This document shows positions 8,165-17,348 of a DNA stretch of 64,000 nt, in pieces. The translations under genes and the position numbers were made by a program. The stretch covers positions 124,001-188,000 of the forward strand of contig CAJTDN010000003.1 in assembly GCA_910574865.1 (NCBI GenBank), given 5' to 3'. The DNA comes from Lachnospiraceae bacterium. GTDB lineage: Bacteria > Bacillota > Clostridia > Lachnospirales > Lachnospiraceae. Every line of letters starts with the position of its first letter. Positions within the stretch are counted from its first letter, which is position 1. Below the pieces are notes generated by a model. The model was not told where the DNA came from, ran no database searches, and was given only the letters and a program-made list of their open reading frames with translations.

Positions 8165-9172
8165 CTATTCCAATTCCACGTACTCCAGTTCCATCGTCAT
8201 GCCATAAACGTCCGCATCGTGCTGGATGCTCTTTACATAATAATATTCCGATGCGAAATTGCTCCTGATATAGACGAGGTCTCCCTTGCGAACAAACGGG
8301 ACATCCGGACTCTGTACCGTCATCTTTCTCTCAATCTTGCCTTCTCCATCAAGTATCTCCCGCGCCGCCGAATTCGCGTCATTCAAATTTTCATCCGTCC
8401 CCCTCGTGTAAATCCTCTGCCGAATTCCATACTTGGTTTCCCCGTTTAGCGTGGCATCTACGTTTCGTTTGCCGTCATCATCCGCTTGTCCGACCACTTT
8501 TACCCGGGTAATGAGGTTCGCCATGCTGACGGACTGGCTAAACGACTGCACGTTGTCCATTTCAAACACGTACACCGTCTCGTTGCCCCCTTGCGGGATT
8601 ACATTGGCATATCCCTTTGCCGCCCGTATCATGCACTTTTCTTCCCCCCGTTTAACCGCATCATCCAGCAACTCCAGCAAAATGTCTGATAGATACTTGT
8701 TGTTAAACACCATCTTCCCATGCGACGCATTAGGTCCTTTATAATCCCCCTGGGGTATCTCCCAATCGTCAAATATGCCTTGGATTGCTGACTTCGTACC
8801 AGTACCAGATGGGTAATACCGATTGTCCTGACTTTTCTGTAGCTTGTACAATTCATCATAACAAGTGCATTTCAAATCACTGCCGCTGTTCTTCTCGATA
8901 GGATTCCATGTTTCCACGTATCCGCGAGCCACCTCGTCCTCAATGTTTCCTCCGTCAGACGCAAATATGCCAACCAAGCAACCGGGTTTGATGATGCTTG
9001 ACAAATATCCTTGGGATGTCTTGTCGTTTTTAGCCACGAACGATAAACGCATGGAAATTTCACTCTTGTTCTCCTCCCATCCCAAATTCTGGATATAATC
9101 TTTGATGTTATACTGCTTGCCATTTTCATCCATCACTACGACCCTATATCCAATCTTAGACAAATCTATCAT
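8165..9172 (-). CDS. XkdQ-like baseplate hub protein
   Basis: 335 residues from MIDLSKIGYRVVVMDENGKQYNIKDYIQNLGWEENK. This is the gp27/hub-type protein of PBSX-like tails (late control gene D-like fold), whose C-terminal beta domain is seen in SPDVPFVRKGDLVYIRS and YYVKSIQHDADVYGMTMELEYVE. ATG 9172 follows GGGATAGGAGC; an ATG 45 bases earlier lacks a ribosome site. It is placed directly after the LysM protein XkdP, as in PBSX. Confidence 0.83.
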   Translation of the reverse strand: MIDLSKIGYRVVVMDENGKQYNIKDYIQNLGWEENKSEISMRLSFVAKNDKTSQGYLSSIIKPGCLVGIFASDGGNIEDEVARGYVETWNPIEKNSGSDLKCTCYDELYKLQKSQDNRYYPSGTGTKSAIQGIFDDWEIPQGDYKGPNASHGKMVFNNKYLSDILLELLDDAVKRGEEKCMIRAAKGYANVIPQGGNETVYVFEMDNVQSFSQSVSMANLITRVKVVGQADDDGKRNVDATLNGETKYGIRQRIYTRGTDENLNDANSAAREILDGEGKIERKMTVQSPDVPFVRKGDLVYIRSNFASEYYYVKSIQHDADVYGMTMELEYVELE

Positions 9173-9183
9173 TTGTTCCGCTC

Positions 9184-9873
9184 CTATCCCGGTATCGTCA
9201 AAATTTCGCCCGGCCAAATCCAGTGGCCGTGGTCGGAACTCGCCTTTCCTCGCTTCCTCGCTTCCGCTTCGATGGTTCCCGAATTCGCATCATAAATTAC
9301 GTTCCACTTACTCCCATTCCCCAGCTTCTTTGTAGCGATGCCCCATAAAGTGTCCCCGCTTACGACCGTGTACGTGTCCCCTCCAAACGAGCCGCCCGAA
9401 TCGTTCCTCGGCTTGGTCTTCTTTACAAACTTGGCAATTTTCAACTCGTTCGTGGTATAAATCTGCAACGGTTTCTTCTGCACGAAAGTTATGGAGTACT
9501 CTATGTTTCCATATGCGCCGACCGCCCTCGGTTGGAACGAGGAAATCGTGACATCCACGTTAATCCACGTTTCCGTCACGATTAAATTCAATACCGTCTC
9601 ATTTTTCATGAAATCATTCAAAAGCTTTACGCACTCGTTCGGTTCCTTCCAGCTGTTTTTCTTCACAATCGGCTCGTTCCTCTTGGATTCCCCGAAAAAC
9701 ACGCCGTCCCAAGTGAATTCCGACGTGTCCGTTCCTTTTGGTATTTTCACGGTACCCTGGGAAATGATATCGAAGCTCTGGTATTTTGCACCATATTTCC
9801 CTTGCACCTTTTCGGGCAACGCCGGGAACGTGAATTTCGAACCGTTCCCGATCGGGATAAGCTTTATATCCAT
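9184..9873 (-). CDS. XkdP-like tail protein with C-terminal LysM domain
   Basis: 229 residues. The N-terminal 150 residues (MDIKLIPIGNGSKFTFPALPEKVQ) are the gp53-like baseplate part. Residues about 172-229 form a LysM module: YTVVSGDTLWGIATKKLGNGSKW, then ILTIPG at the end. LysM binds peptidoglycan, so this hub-proximal protein probably helps the tail tip engage the wall. It begins 2 bases after the tape measure gene. Confidence 0.9.
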   Translation of the reverse strand: MDIKLIPIGNGSKFTFPALPEKVQGKYGAKYQSFDIISQGTVKIPKGTDTSEFTWDGVFFGESKRNEPIVKKNSWKEPNECVKLLNDFMKNETVLNLIVTETWINVDVTISSFQPRAVGAYGNIEYSITFVQKKPLQIYTTNELKIAKFVKKTKPRNDSGGSFGGDTYTVVSGDTLWGIATKKLGNGSKWNVIYDANSGTIEAEARKRGKASSDHGHWIWPGEILTIPG

Positions 9874-9875
9874 GC

Positions 9876-12800
9876 CTACGCCTCCTTTAACGGCATGTTG
9901 GAAAAGACTTCCTCCAGCATTCCGGCAATCTCGCCCCCCAGCTCGTCCGCCATTTCCTTCATGTGCCGTCTGATTACCTGCATGACATCCTCTTCCGTTT
10001 GTTCCCCGCCTGCGGACACGACAAATTCGGGGGTCATGTTCACATTCACTTGTACCGTGGGTCCGGCATTTCCAGCTCGCGCATCCATTGAAAACGCATC
10101 ATATAAGGGCGTCTCCGTGTCACCGTCCATGGGTTTGTTATAGGTCGTGGGAACGTTTGTATTTGCATCCTGGAATAATTGGTTGCCTATCATGTTATCA
10201 CTCGATTTCGAGCCATATATGTAACCGCCATCCGCGTGGTTAGATATTCCCAATGCTGCCCCCGCTTGTTCATACAATTCCAACGCCCTTGTCCGCCTGC
10301 TTGGATTAGTCGGAATCACATATTCCCCATACCCTTCTTCCGCCAGCCATGACAATTGTGGACCACCGCTCACGTAACCTCCCCCGGCATGCGCGGTCAC
10401 AGTAATGGCCGCGCTCCCCGAAGCCCCATTTCCACTAACGGTAAACGTTTTCGTAGGATTCAGCACGTTGTAATCCAGCATCACACTTACTGGCATCGTG
10501 GTACTCACACCGGCATTAAACGCCATGTCAACAGACGCATCCGTATTATTTTTCAACGTGTTTACGGCATTGTTAATTTCCTCCATGTCCGCGTTTCGTA
10601 TCGCGTCCCCAACGCCATTGCTCACCTCTACTCCAATCGGACTATAATTTAAAAGCATAAACTGCGATGGTAATATCGTCTCAAGATTCGTGGCCAATGC
10701 CATGGTTCCTGCACTCAAATCGACCGTTGTCATCTGTTCATAATACTCATTTGATAATGGTCCGACAAAATCTATTCCGGAATATGCGTCACTCATGTCC
10801 ATCGCGCACATGGCAGATACGATTTCATTCTTTATGTTCTGCGGTATGGTTTCCGCTGTCGCTTTCAACAACTCCGCCACCGCCATTTGCGTTTCTCCTG
10901 ATAACGCTTCCAATCCGAACCACTCCGCAATGTCCTCCGCGGTCCAATTCGCCGGTTCTGGCTCTATTGCTAAAGCATTGTCCATCGCTTCTTTCAACTT
11001 CTCAGCCGTGGTTCCCTCGATTTCCGGCAGGATTCCATCCAGTTCCGTTCCGAAGGCATCCGCGATAGCCTCTAGCTGGAAGGATTCAACCCTCACCTGG
11101 AGACCTTCTATCTGGGCATTATACCCGTCCGCTATCTGCTGCAGCTGGGTCTTGTATTCTTCTTCGGTAATCGCGTCTTCCGATAACTGCAAGTTCAAAT
11201 TCGTCAGGCTGACTTCCAGTGCCTGGTCGTAACTCTGCGTCATGCTTTCCATGCTTGTTTTCAATTCGGCCTGCAGGCCCGCGAAAGACTCCGCGTCAAG
11301 TGCCGCACCCCCGTACCGGATTTTAATGGCCGAAAACTGCGCGTCCGCTTCCGCTTGCGCCACCTTGTTCGTGATATCCGTAATCTGCTGCTGGATACTG
11401 GTGATTTCTGCCTGCTCGTCCAAGGTAATCACCCCGTCCTCCAATGCCACGTTCAGCCGCGCCGTTAGTTGCCCGCCCAGGGCTTCTATCTGTGACTGCA
11501 GGTTCGCATAGGTTTCGTTTAACCTGCCCGTGTAGTCCGGGCCATCCTCCCCTAATAACAGCTTCAACGCAACCGTCGCCTCGTAGTGCTTGTTCTCCAC
11601 GTATGTTTTCGCACTCTCCACGAATTCGTCGATAGCTGTCCGGTACTCATCAATATCGTCCTCGGACAATTTCATTCCGAGTCCGACCTTCCAGTTCAGT
11701 TTGTCCAGTGACTGTACCCTTCCCTTGAACGCGGACAATGCCGATTCGGATTCGGTCATGGCGGACGAAAATGCATTTATACTGTCCACATATTTATCAA
11801 ACACGATGTCGGACGCGATTTCCTTGATTTCCTTCAGCGACAGCTTCAAATCGCCAAAACGGCTGTTCAGCTTGTCAGTCACCGCTTCCTGGAACATCAC
11901 TCCAAGTTCCTGGGCACTTACCTCCGTGTCATTGATGGCATCATTCAAAGCCTTCGTTTCAAAGGTCACGTCGTCAATGGAAAACCCGGTGGCCTCGAAC
12001 ACCTTCTGTGCCTTCTCGGCTTCCTTTTGCATTTCCTCGACATTTTCCTGATACTCCTCCTTGACCTTGTTCCCCTTGATCCATCCGGCTATTCCGCCGA
12101 CTCCGGCACCGATTAAGGCACCCACCGCCGTTCCAAGTCCCGGGATGATTGACCCAAGCGCGGCACCGGCTGCCGCTCCGGCCGCCACCCCTCCGACTTT
12201 CCACGCCGCAGACTCCCCGTAGGCTTTGGATTCCGCCTTGTCATCAGACTTGATTGCCCTATATGCATCCAACGCACCGCTCACAAGCGTCGCACCGGCC
12301 GCGACACCGCCCACCGTGGCCGCCGTTCCTGCCGCGATTAACCCGGCACCGGTAGCCGCCCCGGAGCCAAGGTTCAGGCCGGTCATTCCCATCGTGGCCC
12401 CAAGCCCTTTCAGGCCGGTTCCTTTGGCAGCCGAGCCCATCAGCCAGCTCCCGAAGCTACCCGCAAGCGACGTTCCGGACTCGCCTTTTCCGAACAATGC
12501 TTTCCCGATATCAAACGCGCCCTTCCCCATGTTCACGAACGGTGTTCCGATCTTCCCCAGCATGACCACTGACATTATCGATGACAAATCTGCCGACTCG
12601 CCGCCAGGGAGTAGTTTTCCCGCGCTTGACAGCAAATTCTTAAAGCCTCCCCAAAGCGTCCCTGATACGGTATCAAAATCAAATCCTTCCGAAAATCCTT
12701 TCGCGAAAGATGCCCCGATGCTCGCTCCCTCGTCCAATGTCTCGCCAAGGTCAATTCCCAGCAATGTCATGACACCCATCTTCAGGCCTGCGCCTATACC

Positions 12801-14375
12801 TTCCCCGATATCCTGCGAAAACTCCGCGAATCTTGCCTTGCCGGTACCGTTCCACCACTCCGAAAACGGCTTCGCGATAAATTCGTCCCAGGCGATTCCG
12901 GCTTTTCCGAAAAAATCCGCGTTCTTCCACTCGTCCGTTTCGGAAATTTCGTCAAACTTCCTCTTCATCCGCTCGGCTTTCGTATCAACCCAGTCCATCA
13001 GTTCGTCCAACCCCTGTTCAACCTCCGGCATCTGGTCAGTCAACCAGGTTGCAAGACTCCTGACATAGGGGGACAGTCTTTCACCAAGGGATACTTTCGC
13101 CCCGTCCACGGCACTTTGCAGCAACGTGATAGAACCCTGCAGGTTATCCAGCATTGTTTCCGACATCCTGCCCGCCGCACCGTCCGCATTATTGATTGCG
13201 TCCGCCAGTTTATTGTAATCCGTCTCTGACGCGTTCAGTATCGCCAACAAACCTTTTTGCGCCTCGGTTCCTGCAATCGTGTTCGCGAGCTGGGATTTTT
13301 GTTCCGCCGACATGCCCGCGGTGGCCTTCCTCAGCTCTCCCATCACGTCCGACAAATCCCTCGCGTTGCCTTCCGACGTGAAAAACGAGATTTTCAAATC
13401 CTTCAACGCGTCTGCCGCGCCATTGGTGTTCGTGGACAATCTCGTGAAGATGGAATTCAAGGCCGTGCCGGCCATGGTCGCCTTGATGCCCGTATTGGCC
13501 ATGAGTCCGGTCATTAACGCGACATCCTCTATCGAGTAACCAAGTGCCCCGGCCATGGAACCAGCATATTTGAACGTTTCTCCCATTCCAGAAACGCTCG
13601 TGTTCGCATTTGACGCGGCCGCTGCCAAAACATCGGAAAACCGTCCGGCATCGGAAGCGTTCATGTTGAACGCCGTCAACGCGTCCGTGACGATATCGGA
13701 AGTGGTTGCCAAATCTTCTCCTGATGCCGCTGCAAGGCTAAGTATGCCTTCGATACCGTTTAGCATGTCTTCCGTTTTCCACCCTGCCATGGCCATGTAA
13801 TTGAATGCCTCCGCCAATTCCTCCGCGGTAAACTTTGTCGTGGCACCCATTTCCTTCGCCTTGCTCGTCAACTTATCCACTTCGTACCCCGTTGCCCCGC
13901 TTATGGCCTGAACCTGCGACATGGCGGCTTCAAAATCCTTATAGGTTTCTATCGTATCTCTCAAACCTATACTGACTCCGAGAACCGCCCCCACTTGAAA
14001 GACCGGGTTTTTTAACAAGTTTATAATCCCTCTCACGGGCGAAGTGACCAGGTCAATTGCCCGCATCGTCACACTCCACGTTTTCCCAGCCAGACCCCTG
14101 AGTCCGTTTCCAAGGGTGGAAAGGATTGGCGTAATCTTGTCTTTCGCTTCCAGCATGATTTCATACTTTTCTTTCGCCCAGTTTGCCAGGCTTTTCTCTG
14201 TTTTCCGGGCCTGCTTGTCAAACTGCGTCACCGTGGTATTGCTCTTCTTTGCCGCGTCGTTGGCATTCTCCGCCGCTTTTTTCATGCGGTCAAATTTTAT
14301 GGTGATTCCGGAAAGTTCCGGGTCGGTATTGTCTATCGTTTCAATCGGTATCTCAATTCTGACCGTCTCCGCCAC
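9876..14375 (-). CDS. tail tape measure protein
   Basis: 1499 residues, the longest gene here. It sets tail length; at about 1.5 angstrom per residue it implies a tail near 220 nm (inference). The segment MSQVQAISGATGYEVDKLTSKAKEMGATTKFTAEELAEAFNYMAMAG around residues 150-200 is the conserved core of TP901-type tape measures. Gly/Ala-rich hydrophobic segments lie near residues 640-760 and long coiled coils follow to about 1130. The start is a GTG at 14375 after AAAGGAGGGG. It overlaps the end of the frameshifted chaperone product by 23 bases, as is usual for this gene pair. Confidence 0.93.
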   Translation of the reverse strand: MAETVRIEIPIETIDNTDPELSGITIKFDRMKKAAENANDAAKKSNTTVTQFDKQARKTEKSLANWAKEKYEIMLEAKDKITPILSTLGNGLRGLAGKTWSVTMRAIDLVTSPVRGIINLLKNPVFQVGAVLGVSIGLRDTIETYKDFEAAMSQVQAISGATGYEVDKLTSKAKEMGATTKFTAEELAEAFNYMAMAGWKTEDMLNGIEGILSLAAASGEDLATTSDIVTDALTAFNMNASDAGRFSDVLAAAASNANTSVSGMGETFKYAGSMAGALGYSIEDVALMTGLMANTGIKATMAGTALNSIFTRLSTNTNGAADALKDLKISFFTSEGNARDLSDVMGELRKATAGMSAEQKSQLANTIAGTEAQKGLLAILNASETDYNKLADAINNADGAAGRMSETMLDNLQGSITLLQSAVDGAKVSLGERLSPYVRSLATWLTDQMPEVEQGLDELMDWVDTKAERMKRKFDEISETDEWKNADFFGKAGIAWDEFIAKPFSEWWNGTGKARFAEFSQDIGEGIGAGLKMGVMTLLGIDLGETLDEGASIGASFAKGFSEGFDFDTVSGTLWGGFKNLLSSAGKLLPGGESADLSSIMSVVMLGKIGTPFVNMGKGAFDIGKALFGKGESGTSLAGSFGSWLMGSAAKGTGLKGLGATMGMTGLNLGSGAATGAGLIAAGTAATVGGVAAGATLVSGALDAYRAIKSDDKAESKAYGESAAWKVGGVAAGAAAGAALGSIIPGLGTAVGALIGAGVGGIAGWIKGNKVKEEYQENVEEMQKEAEKAQKVFEATGFSIDDVTFETKALNDAINDTEVSAQELGVMFQEAVTDKLNSRFGDLKLSLKEIKEIASDIVFDKYVDSINAFSSAMTESESALSAFKGRVQSLDKLNWKVGLGMKLSEDDIDEYRTAIDEFVESAKTYVENKHYEATVALKLLLGEDGPDYTGRLNETYANLQSQIEALGGQLTARLNVALEDGVITLDEQAEITSIQQQITDITNKVAQAEADAQFSAIKIRYGGAALDAESFAGLQAELKTSMESMTQSYDQALEVSLTNLNLQLSEDAITEEEYKTQLQQIADGYNAQIEGLQVRVESFQLEAIADAFGTELDGILPEIEGTTAEKLKEAMDNALAIEPEPANWTAEDIAEWFGLEALSGETQMAVAELLKATAETIPQNIKNEIVSAMCAMDMSDAYSGIDFVGPLSNEYYEQMTTVDLSAGTMALATNLETILPSQFMLLNYSPIGVEVSNGVGDAIRNADMEEINNAVNTLKNNTDASVDMAFNAGVSTTMPVSVMLDYNVLNPTKTFTVSGNGASGSAAITVTAHAGGGYVSGGPQLSWLAEEGYGEYVIPTNPSRRTRALELYEQAGAALGISNHADGGYIYGSKSSDNMIGNQLFQDANTNVPTTYNKPMDGDTETPLYDAFSMDARAGNAGPTVQVNVNMTPEFVVSAGGEQTEEDVMQVIRRHMKEMADELGGEIAGMLEEVFSNMPLKEA

Positions 14376-15110
14376 CCTCGTCCCCTCCTTTCGTCCGTGA
14401 TTCCAGGGTAATCCTCATGGAGGCAAGCATAAATACCTGCACCCCTTTTGGTTTCTTGTAAAATTCGTCCGGGGTAATGCCCGTAGTCTGGAAAATATGA
14501 TGCAACAAGCAGGCCTTTCCCCCGGCACTAATCAGTTTTTTGCCACTTCCTCCAGATTATTGGACTCATAGCCACTGAGCTTGTCGATTGCCTCCAGGAT
14601 TTTATCCTTCTCACCAGCCTTCAATGAATACTCAATCACGTCAAGGCCGTTCATGACACGGTCTTTCTTGGCGTTGAGCGCGTTCCATACCTTGCGGTTA
14701 TCCCACAGCTTTTCCTTGTCCTCATCAACCGTTGCCTCATAAATGATGGCGGACTGGTATTTGATCCGATCCGTATCATCCGGTAGCGTTATGCCGAGTT
14801 GCTTATTCCGCACGTACTTGGTATGCCTTTTCTTGCATTTATCGTATTCCCGAGCGCTGAGGGGACGGATGTTGAACGCAAAATACAGCCTGCCTTCCCT
14901 GATAATCTCTATGCGCTGCGACTCTTCCGAGGCAAACTCCGACGCGTCAATCAATCCTTGGATAAAATCCTCCTCATTCGCACGAATCAATGCCTTGGTG
15001 TCTTCCTCATCGGTCTCATATTCTTTTACGACCTGCCGTTCCGTTCCCTGCACGGCCACCCTCGTATCAACATCTGCTGCTCCTATGCCCTTTGTGAACT
15101 CTTTTGACAT
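14353..15110 (-). CDS. tail assembly chaperone, long form by -1 frameshift (gpGT-like)
   Basis: Fusion product predicted when ribosomes slip -1 at 14535-14541. The extension has 60 residues starting LISAGGKACLLHHIFQTTG and containing TPDEFYKKPKGVQVFMLASM. A TPEEFY...FMLASM-type segment is typical of the downstream half of tail chaperones in contractile phages. The frame is open for the whole distance to the tape measure start and stops inside it, the same arrangement as lambda G/GT. The long form would coat the tape measure protein during tail assembly, at a few percent of the short form. Confidence 0.8.
14532..15110 (-). CDS. tail assembly chaperone, short form (XkdN-like)
   Basis: 192 residues from MSKEFTKGIGAADVDTRVAVQG. 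It is the XkdN-type gene found between tube protein and tape measure in PBSX-like tails, equivalent to lambda gpG. The conserved core is EIIREGRLYFAFNIRPLSAREYDKCKKRHTKYV. ATG 15110 follows AGGAGGAAAGGCGA. The gene ends GCA AAA AAC TGA, so the stop lies directly after a slippery heptamer. Confidence 0.85.
   Translation of the reverse strand: MSKEFTKGIGAADVDTRVAVQGTERQVVKEYETDEEDTKALIRANEEDFIQGLIDASEFASEESQRIEIIREGRLYFAFNIRPLSAREYDKCKKRHTKYVRNKQLGITLPDDTDRIKYQSAIIYEATVDEDKEKLWDNRKVWNALNAKKDRVMNGLDVIEYSLKAGEKDKILEAIDKLSGYESNNLEEVAKN
14535..14541 (-). promoter_or_regulatory. programmed -1 ribosomal frameshift site, A AAA AAC
   Basis: On the minus strand the last three sense codons of the short chaperone read GCA AAA AAC before TGA. 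This gives the heptamer A AAA AAC in the correct zero-frame register for -1 slippage. The -1 frame is open for 60 more codons with the expected family sequence. No downstream pseudoknot was established. Confidence 0.82.
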
Positions 15111-15176
15111 TCGCCTTTCCTCCTCTCTGCTTACTGAAAAAGGGCGGCTCTCCGCCACCCTTCATTGTCCCCTTTG

Positions 15177-15641
15177 TCATTGCCTATCAACGCTGAGCAA
15201 CGACTGCAGGCTCGGAGCCCGGTTAACGAAGAAGTTCCAGTTGCGCTTGATTACATCGCCCACTGACACGTTCTGGATATCCACCTGCCCGGAAGGGATA
15301 CAATCGCGGTAAATCACACGCTCTTCGGAACCGTTCCTTCCAAGCAACGATCCCTGGAAATCCCACACGGGCATAACCTGCGTTTCCAGAGATTTCATCA
15401 GTTCCACGATAAATTCATCATCCTCCACCACGATTTGCGACATGGTAAGGCTGACGGCAAAGGTGTTCGCCGTCTCATGTTCCTGGGCATCGCCCAAAAC
15501 ACTGTACTTGGCGTTGTTCCAGCTGACATTTGACGTGAACTGCTCCACCGTTGCCAGTAAAACCCCGTCCTTGCTGTAAAACGCGCCATCCTTGCCGGTT
15601 CTGGCATGCCTGGAATCGCCCGCCGCTCTTTCATTTCTCAT
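15177..15641 (-). CDS. tail tube protein (XkdM-like)
   Basis: 154 residues, the inner tube of a contractile tail. Family features: an early GKDGAFYSKDGVLLATVEQFTSNV segment, then VEDDEFIVELMKSLETQVMPVWDFQGSLLGRNGSEERV. It lies directly after the sheath gene and before the chaperone, the conserved tail order. ATG 15641 follows GGGAGG. Confidence 0.88.
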   Translation of the reverse strand: MRNERAAGDSRHARTGKDGAFYSKDGVLLATVEQFTSNVSWNNAKYSVLGDAQEHETANTFAVSLTMSQIVVEDDEFIVELMKSLETQVMPVWDFQGSLLGRNGSEERVIYRDCIPSGQVDIQNVSVGDVIKRNWNFFVNRAPSLQSLLSVDRQ

Positions 15642-15657
15642 GACTCATACCTCCCTA

Positions 15658-17064
15658 TCATTCATTCGTGCTGAACCTGAACAAGAAAGTCAGATAGATG
15701 TGCTCCATCGAATCCTTGTCAATCACGTCGATATCAAACCACGCGCTATCCCCGTCAGCCTTGTACGCGTTGCTTTCCGTCACCGCGCACGCCACCAGCT
15801 TTCCTTCCTCACGCATGGAATCACCGACACCTTGTATCTGGCTGATAACGGTTGCCCTCCCGTTGTTGTCGTTGTCAACCTTTCCGATTAAGTTATCTGC
15901 GGTGGTGTTGATGCGCCGAATCAGTTCGAAACGCGTCTTCACGCGCCTGATTTTTTTCCACCCGTCATCCTGGTCATCCGTCGGCGTGACAAGCGTGTTA
16001 ATCGCGTTATCAATCCATATTTGCTTTGCCTTGTTGTAACTCAGGACAAGACAGCCTTTTTTCTCCGCCAGCACCATGTCCGTGTTTGTAAGGTTTTCCA
16101 AGATTTCCGTAAACCCGTTCACCACGGCATGCGTAAGTGACGAGTTGGCGGATGCCGCGCCAATCATCCCGGCGAGACGTGCCGCCGTCTGGTACCCGTC
16201 AATCTCGACCCCCTGCTCGTCTACCCACGCGTTCAGCACGTAATTCATTTTCTCGTCGTTGAATGCCGCAGCATGCGTTATCCGGGTTTCCAAGTCCACC
16301 GTGTGCTTTTCCGCTACGACCGCCTGGGCAAGGGAGCCGGCATCAAAAATACGGTTCACGAACGCCTGCAACAACAGATGGATTTCCGTATCTTCCGTGT
16401 CCAGGCATATCGTGTTAAAATCATAGGGTTCCACTTGCGCAAACGCGTTCGAATAATCCGACGTGGTGACCTGGGGATTGGTGCCTTTTGTAAAAGTTCC
16501 TTGTGAAACGTTTTCCAGCAACACGCTGTCCTTCCCCGCTTTCAGCTCCGCTTTAAAATTCTTGGAAGATGCCATCGCCTCGACCAACGCCTTGGCCTCC
16601 CCTTCGCCGGACGCAAACTCGATTTTCTCAAACTCCGTTGTCCCTGCATAAAAAATACACTCTTTCACGGACGAATCCGAAAGCTTCTCCCGAACCGTGA
16701 CCGTGAAATCCTTGTCGCCCGGATACTTCGCCGTGATGCTAAGTGCCTCTTCATCACTGGTATCATTCAAGTTAATCGTGCCTTGCGTTCCTCCGTTACC
16801 CGCCCGGCATGCAATAATGGTTTTCGCCCCGCCGCTGATTGCTTCCCTGATTGCGTCCGTCGTCAGGCCGGTTCCAAAGATTTGCTCGTAACCATCCTCG
16901 GAGCTCAGCTCTACTGCCGTGTTCAACGGTCCGAAGTCTGCCTTGAAAACCACCGCCGTCACCCCGTTCATAATCCCAGCTGCGGCATTGCCCCCTTTCT
17001 TCTGTATGTTAAAATAAGAGCCGGGGCGTACCTTCGTCTCGCCTAAAATAAACGTTCCAGCCAT
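15658..17064 (-). CDS. tail sheath protein (XkdK-like)
   Basis: 468 residues; the contractile sheath subunit, showing that this phage has a myovirus-type tail. The N-terminus AGTFILGETKVRPGSYFNIQKKGG and the conserved C-terminal half (RLAGMIGAASANSSLTHAVV, LVLSYNKAKQIWIDNAINTL, then RVKTRFELIRRIN and ISQIQGVGDSM) are typical. The ATG at 17064 is about 10 bases from AAAGGAGG; a GTG at 17070 is in frame but only 4 bases from it. Confidence 0.94.
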   Translation of the reverse strand: MAGTFILGETKVRPGSYFNIQKKGGNAAAGIMNGVTAVVFKADFGPLNTAVELSSEDGYEQIFGTGLTTDAIREAISGGAKTIIACRAGNGGTQGTINLNDTSDEEALSITAKYPGDKDFTVTVREKLSDSSVKECIFYAGTTEFEKIEFASGEGEAKALVEAMASSKNFKAELKAGKDSVLLENVSQGTFTKGTNPQVTTSDYSNAFAQVEPYDFNTICLDTEDTEIHLLLQAFVNRIFDAGSLAQAVVAEKHTVDLETRITHAAAFNDEKMNYVLNAWVDEQGVEIDGYQTAARLAGMIGAASANSSLTHAVVNGFTEILENLTNTDMVLAEKKGCLVLSYNKAKQIWIDNAINTLVTPTDDQDDGWKKIRRVKTRFELIRRINTTADNLIGKVDNDNNGRATVISQIQGVGDSMREEGKLVACAVTESNAYKADGDSAWFDIDVIDKDSMEHIYLTFLFRFSTNE

Positions 17065-17066
17065 TT

Positions 17067-17336
17067 TCACTCGACCTCCTTTGCCAAGAATTTTTTCACG
17101 ATTGCACTCGCCTCAGCAACCGTGCACTCCAACACCCCTGCCGCCCTAAGTGCCGCCACAACGCATTCTTTTCGTGTTCCGAACACTTTTTTCGCATTGG
17201 CCGCAAGTTCATTAATCGGATACTTGGATTCTTGCGAACCTTTCTGTTCCTTTTTCAACGCTTGTTCCCGGGTCGCTTCCGTCCTGGACTTAACGGGTTC
17301 CCTGGTTTCAACGTCCTTTGATATTTCCTTTGACAT
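17067..17336 (-). CDS. hypothetical phage protein, 89 aa
   Basis: Not recognised. The N-terminal third is charged and probably disordered (MSKEISKDVETREPVKSRTEATREQ). The C-terminal 50 residues look helical, with FGTRKECVVAALRAAGVLECTVAEASAIVKKFL. The stop lies immediately before the sheath start, so it is co-transcribed with sheath and tube. Small genes of this length at this place are common in clostridial contractile phages. AGGAGGCATACG lies before the ATG. Confidence 0.7.
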   Translation of the reverse strand: MSKEISKDVETREPVKSRTEATREQALKKEQKGSQESKYPINELAANAKKVFGTRKECVVAALRAAGVLECTVAEASAIVKKFLAKEVE

Positions 17337-17348
17337 CGTATGCCTCCT

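Noticed and set aside
12226-13068. Long + strand open frame opposite the tape measure gene
   Set aside because: Pro/Ala/Ser-rich antisense of a Gly/Ala-rich segment; no start site.
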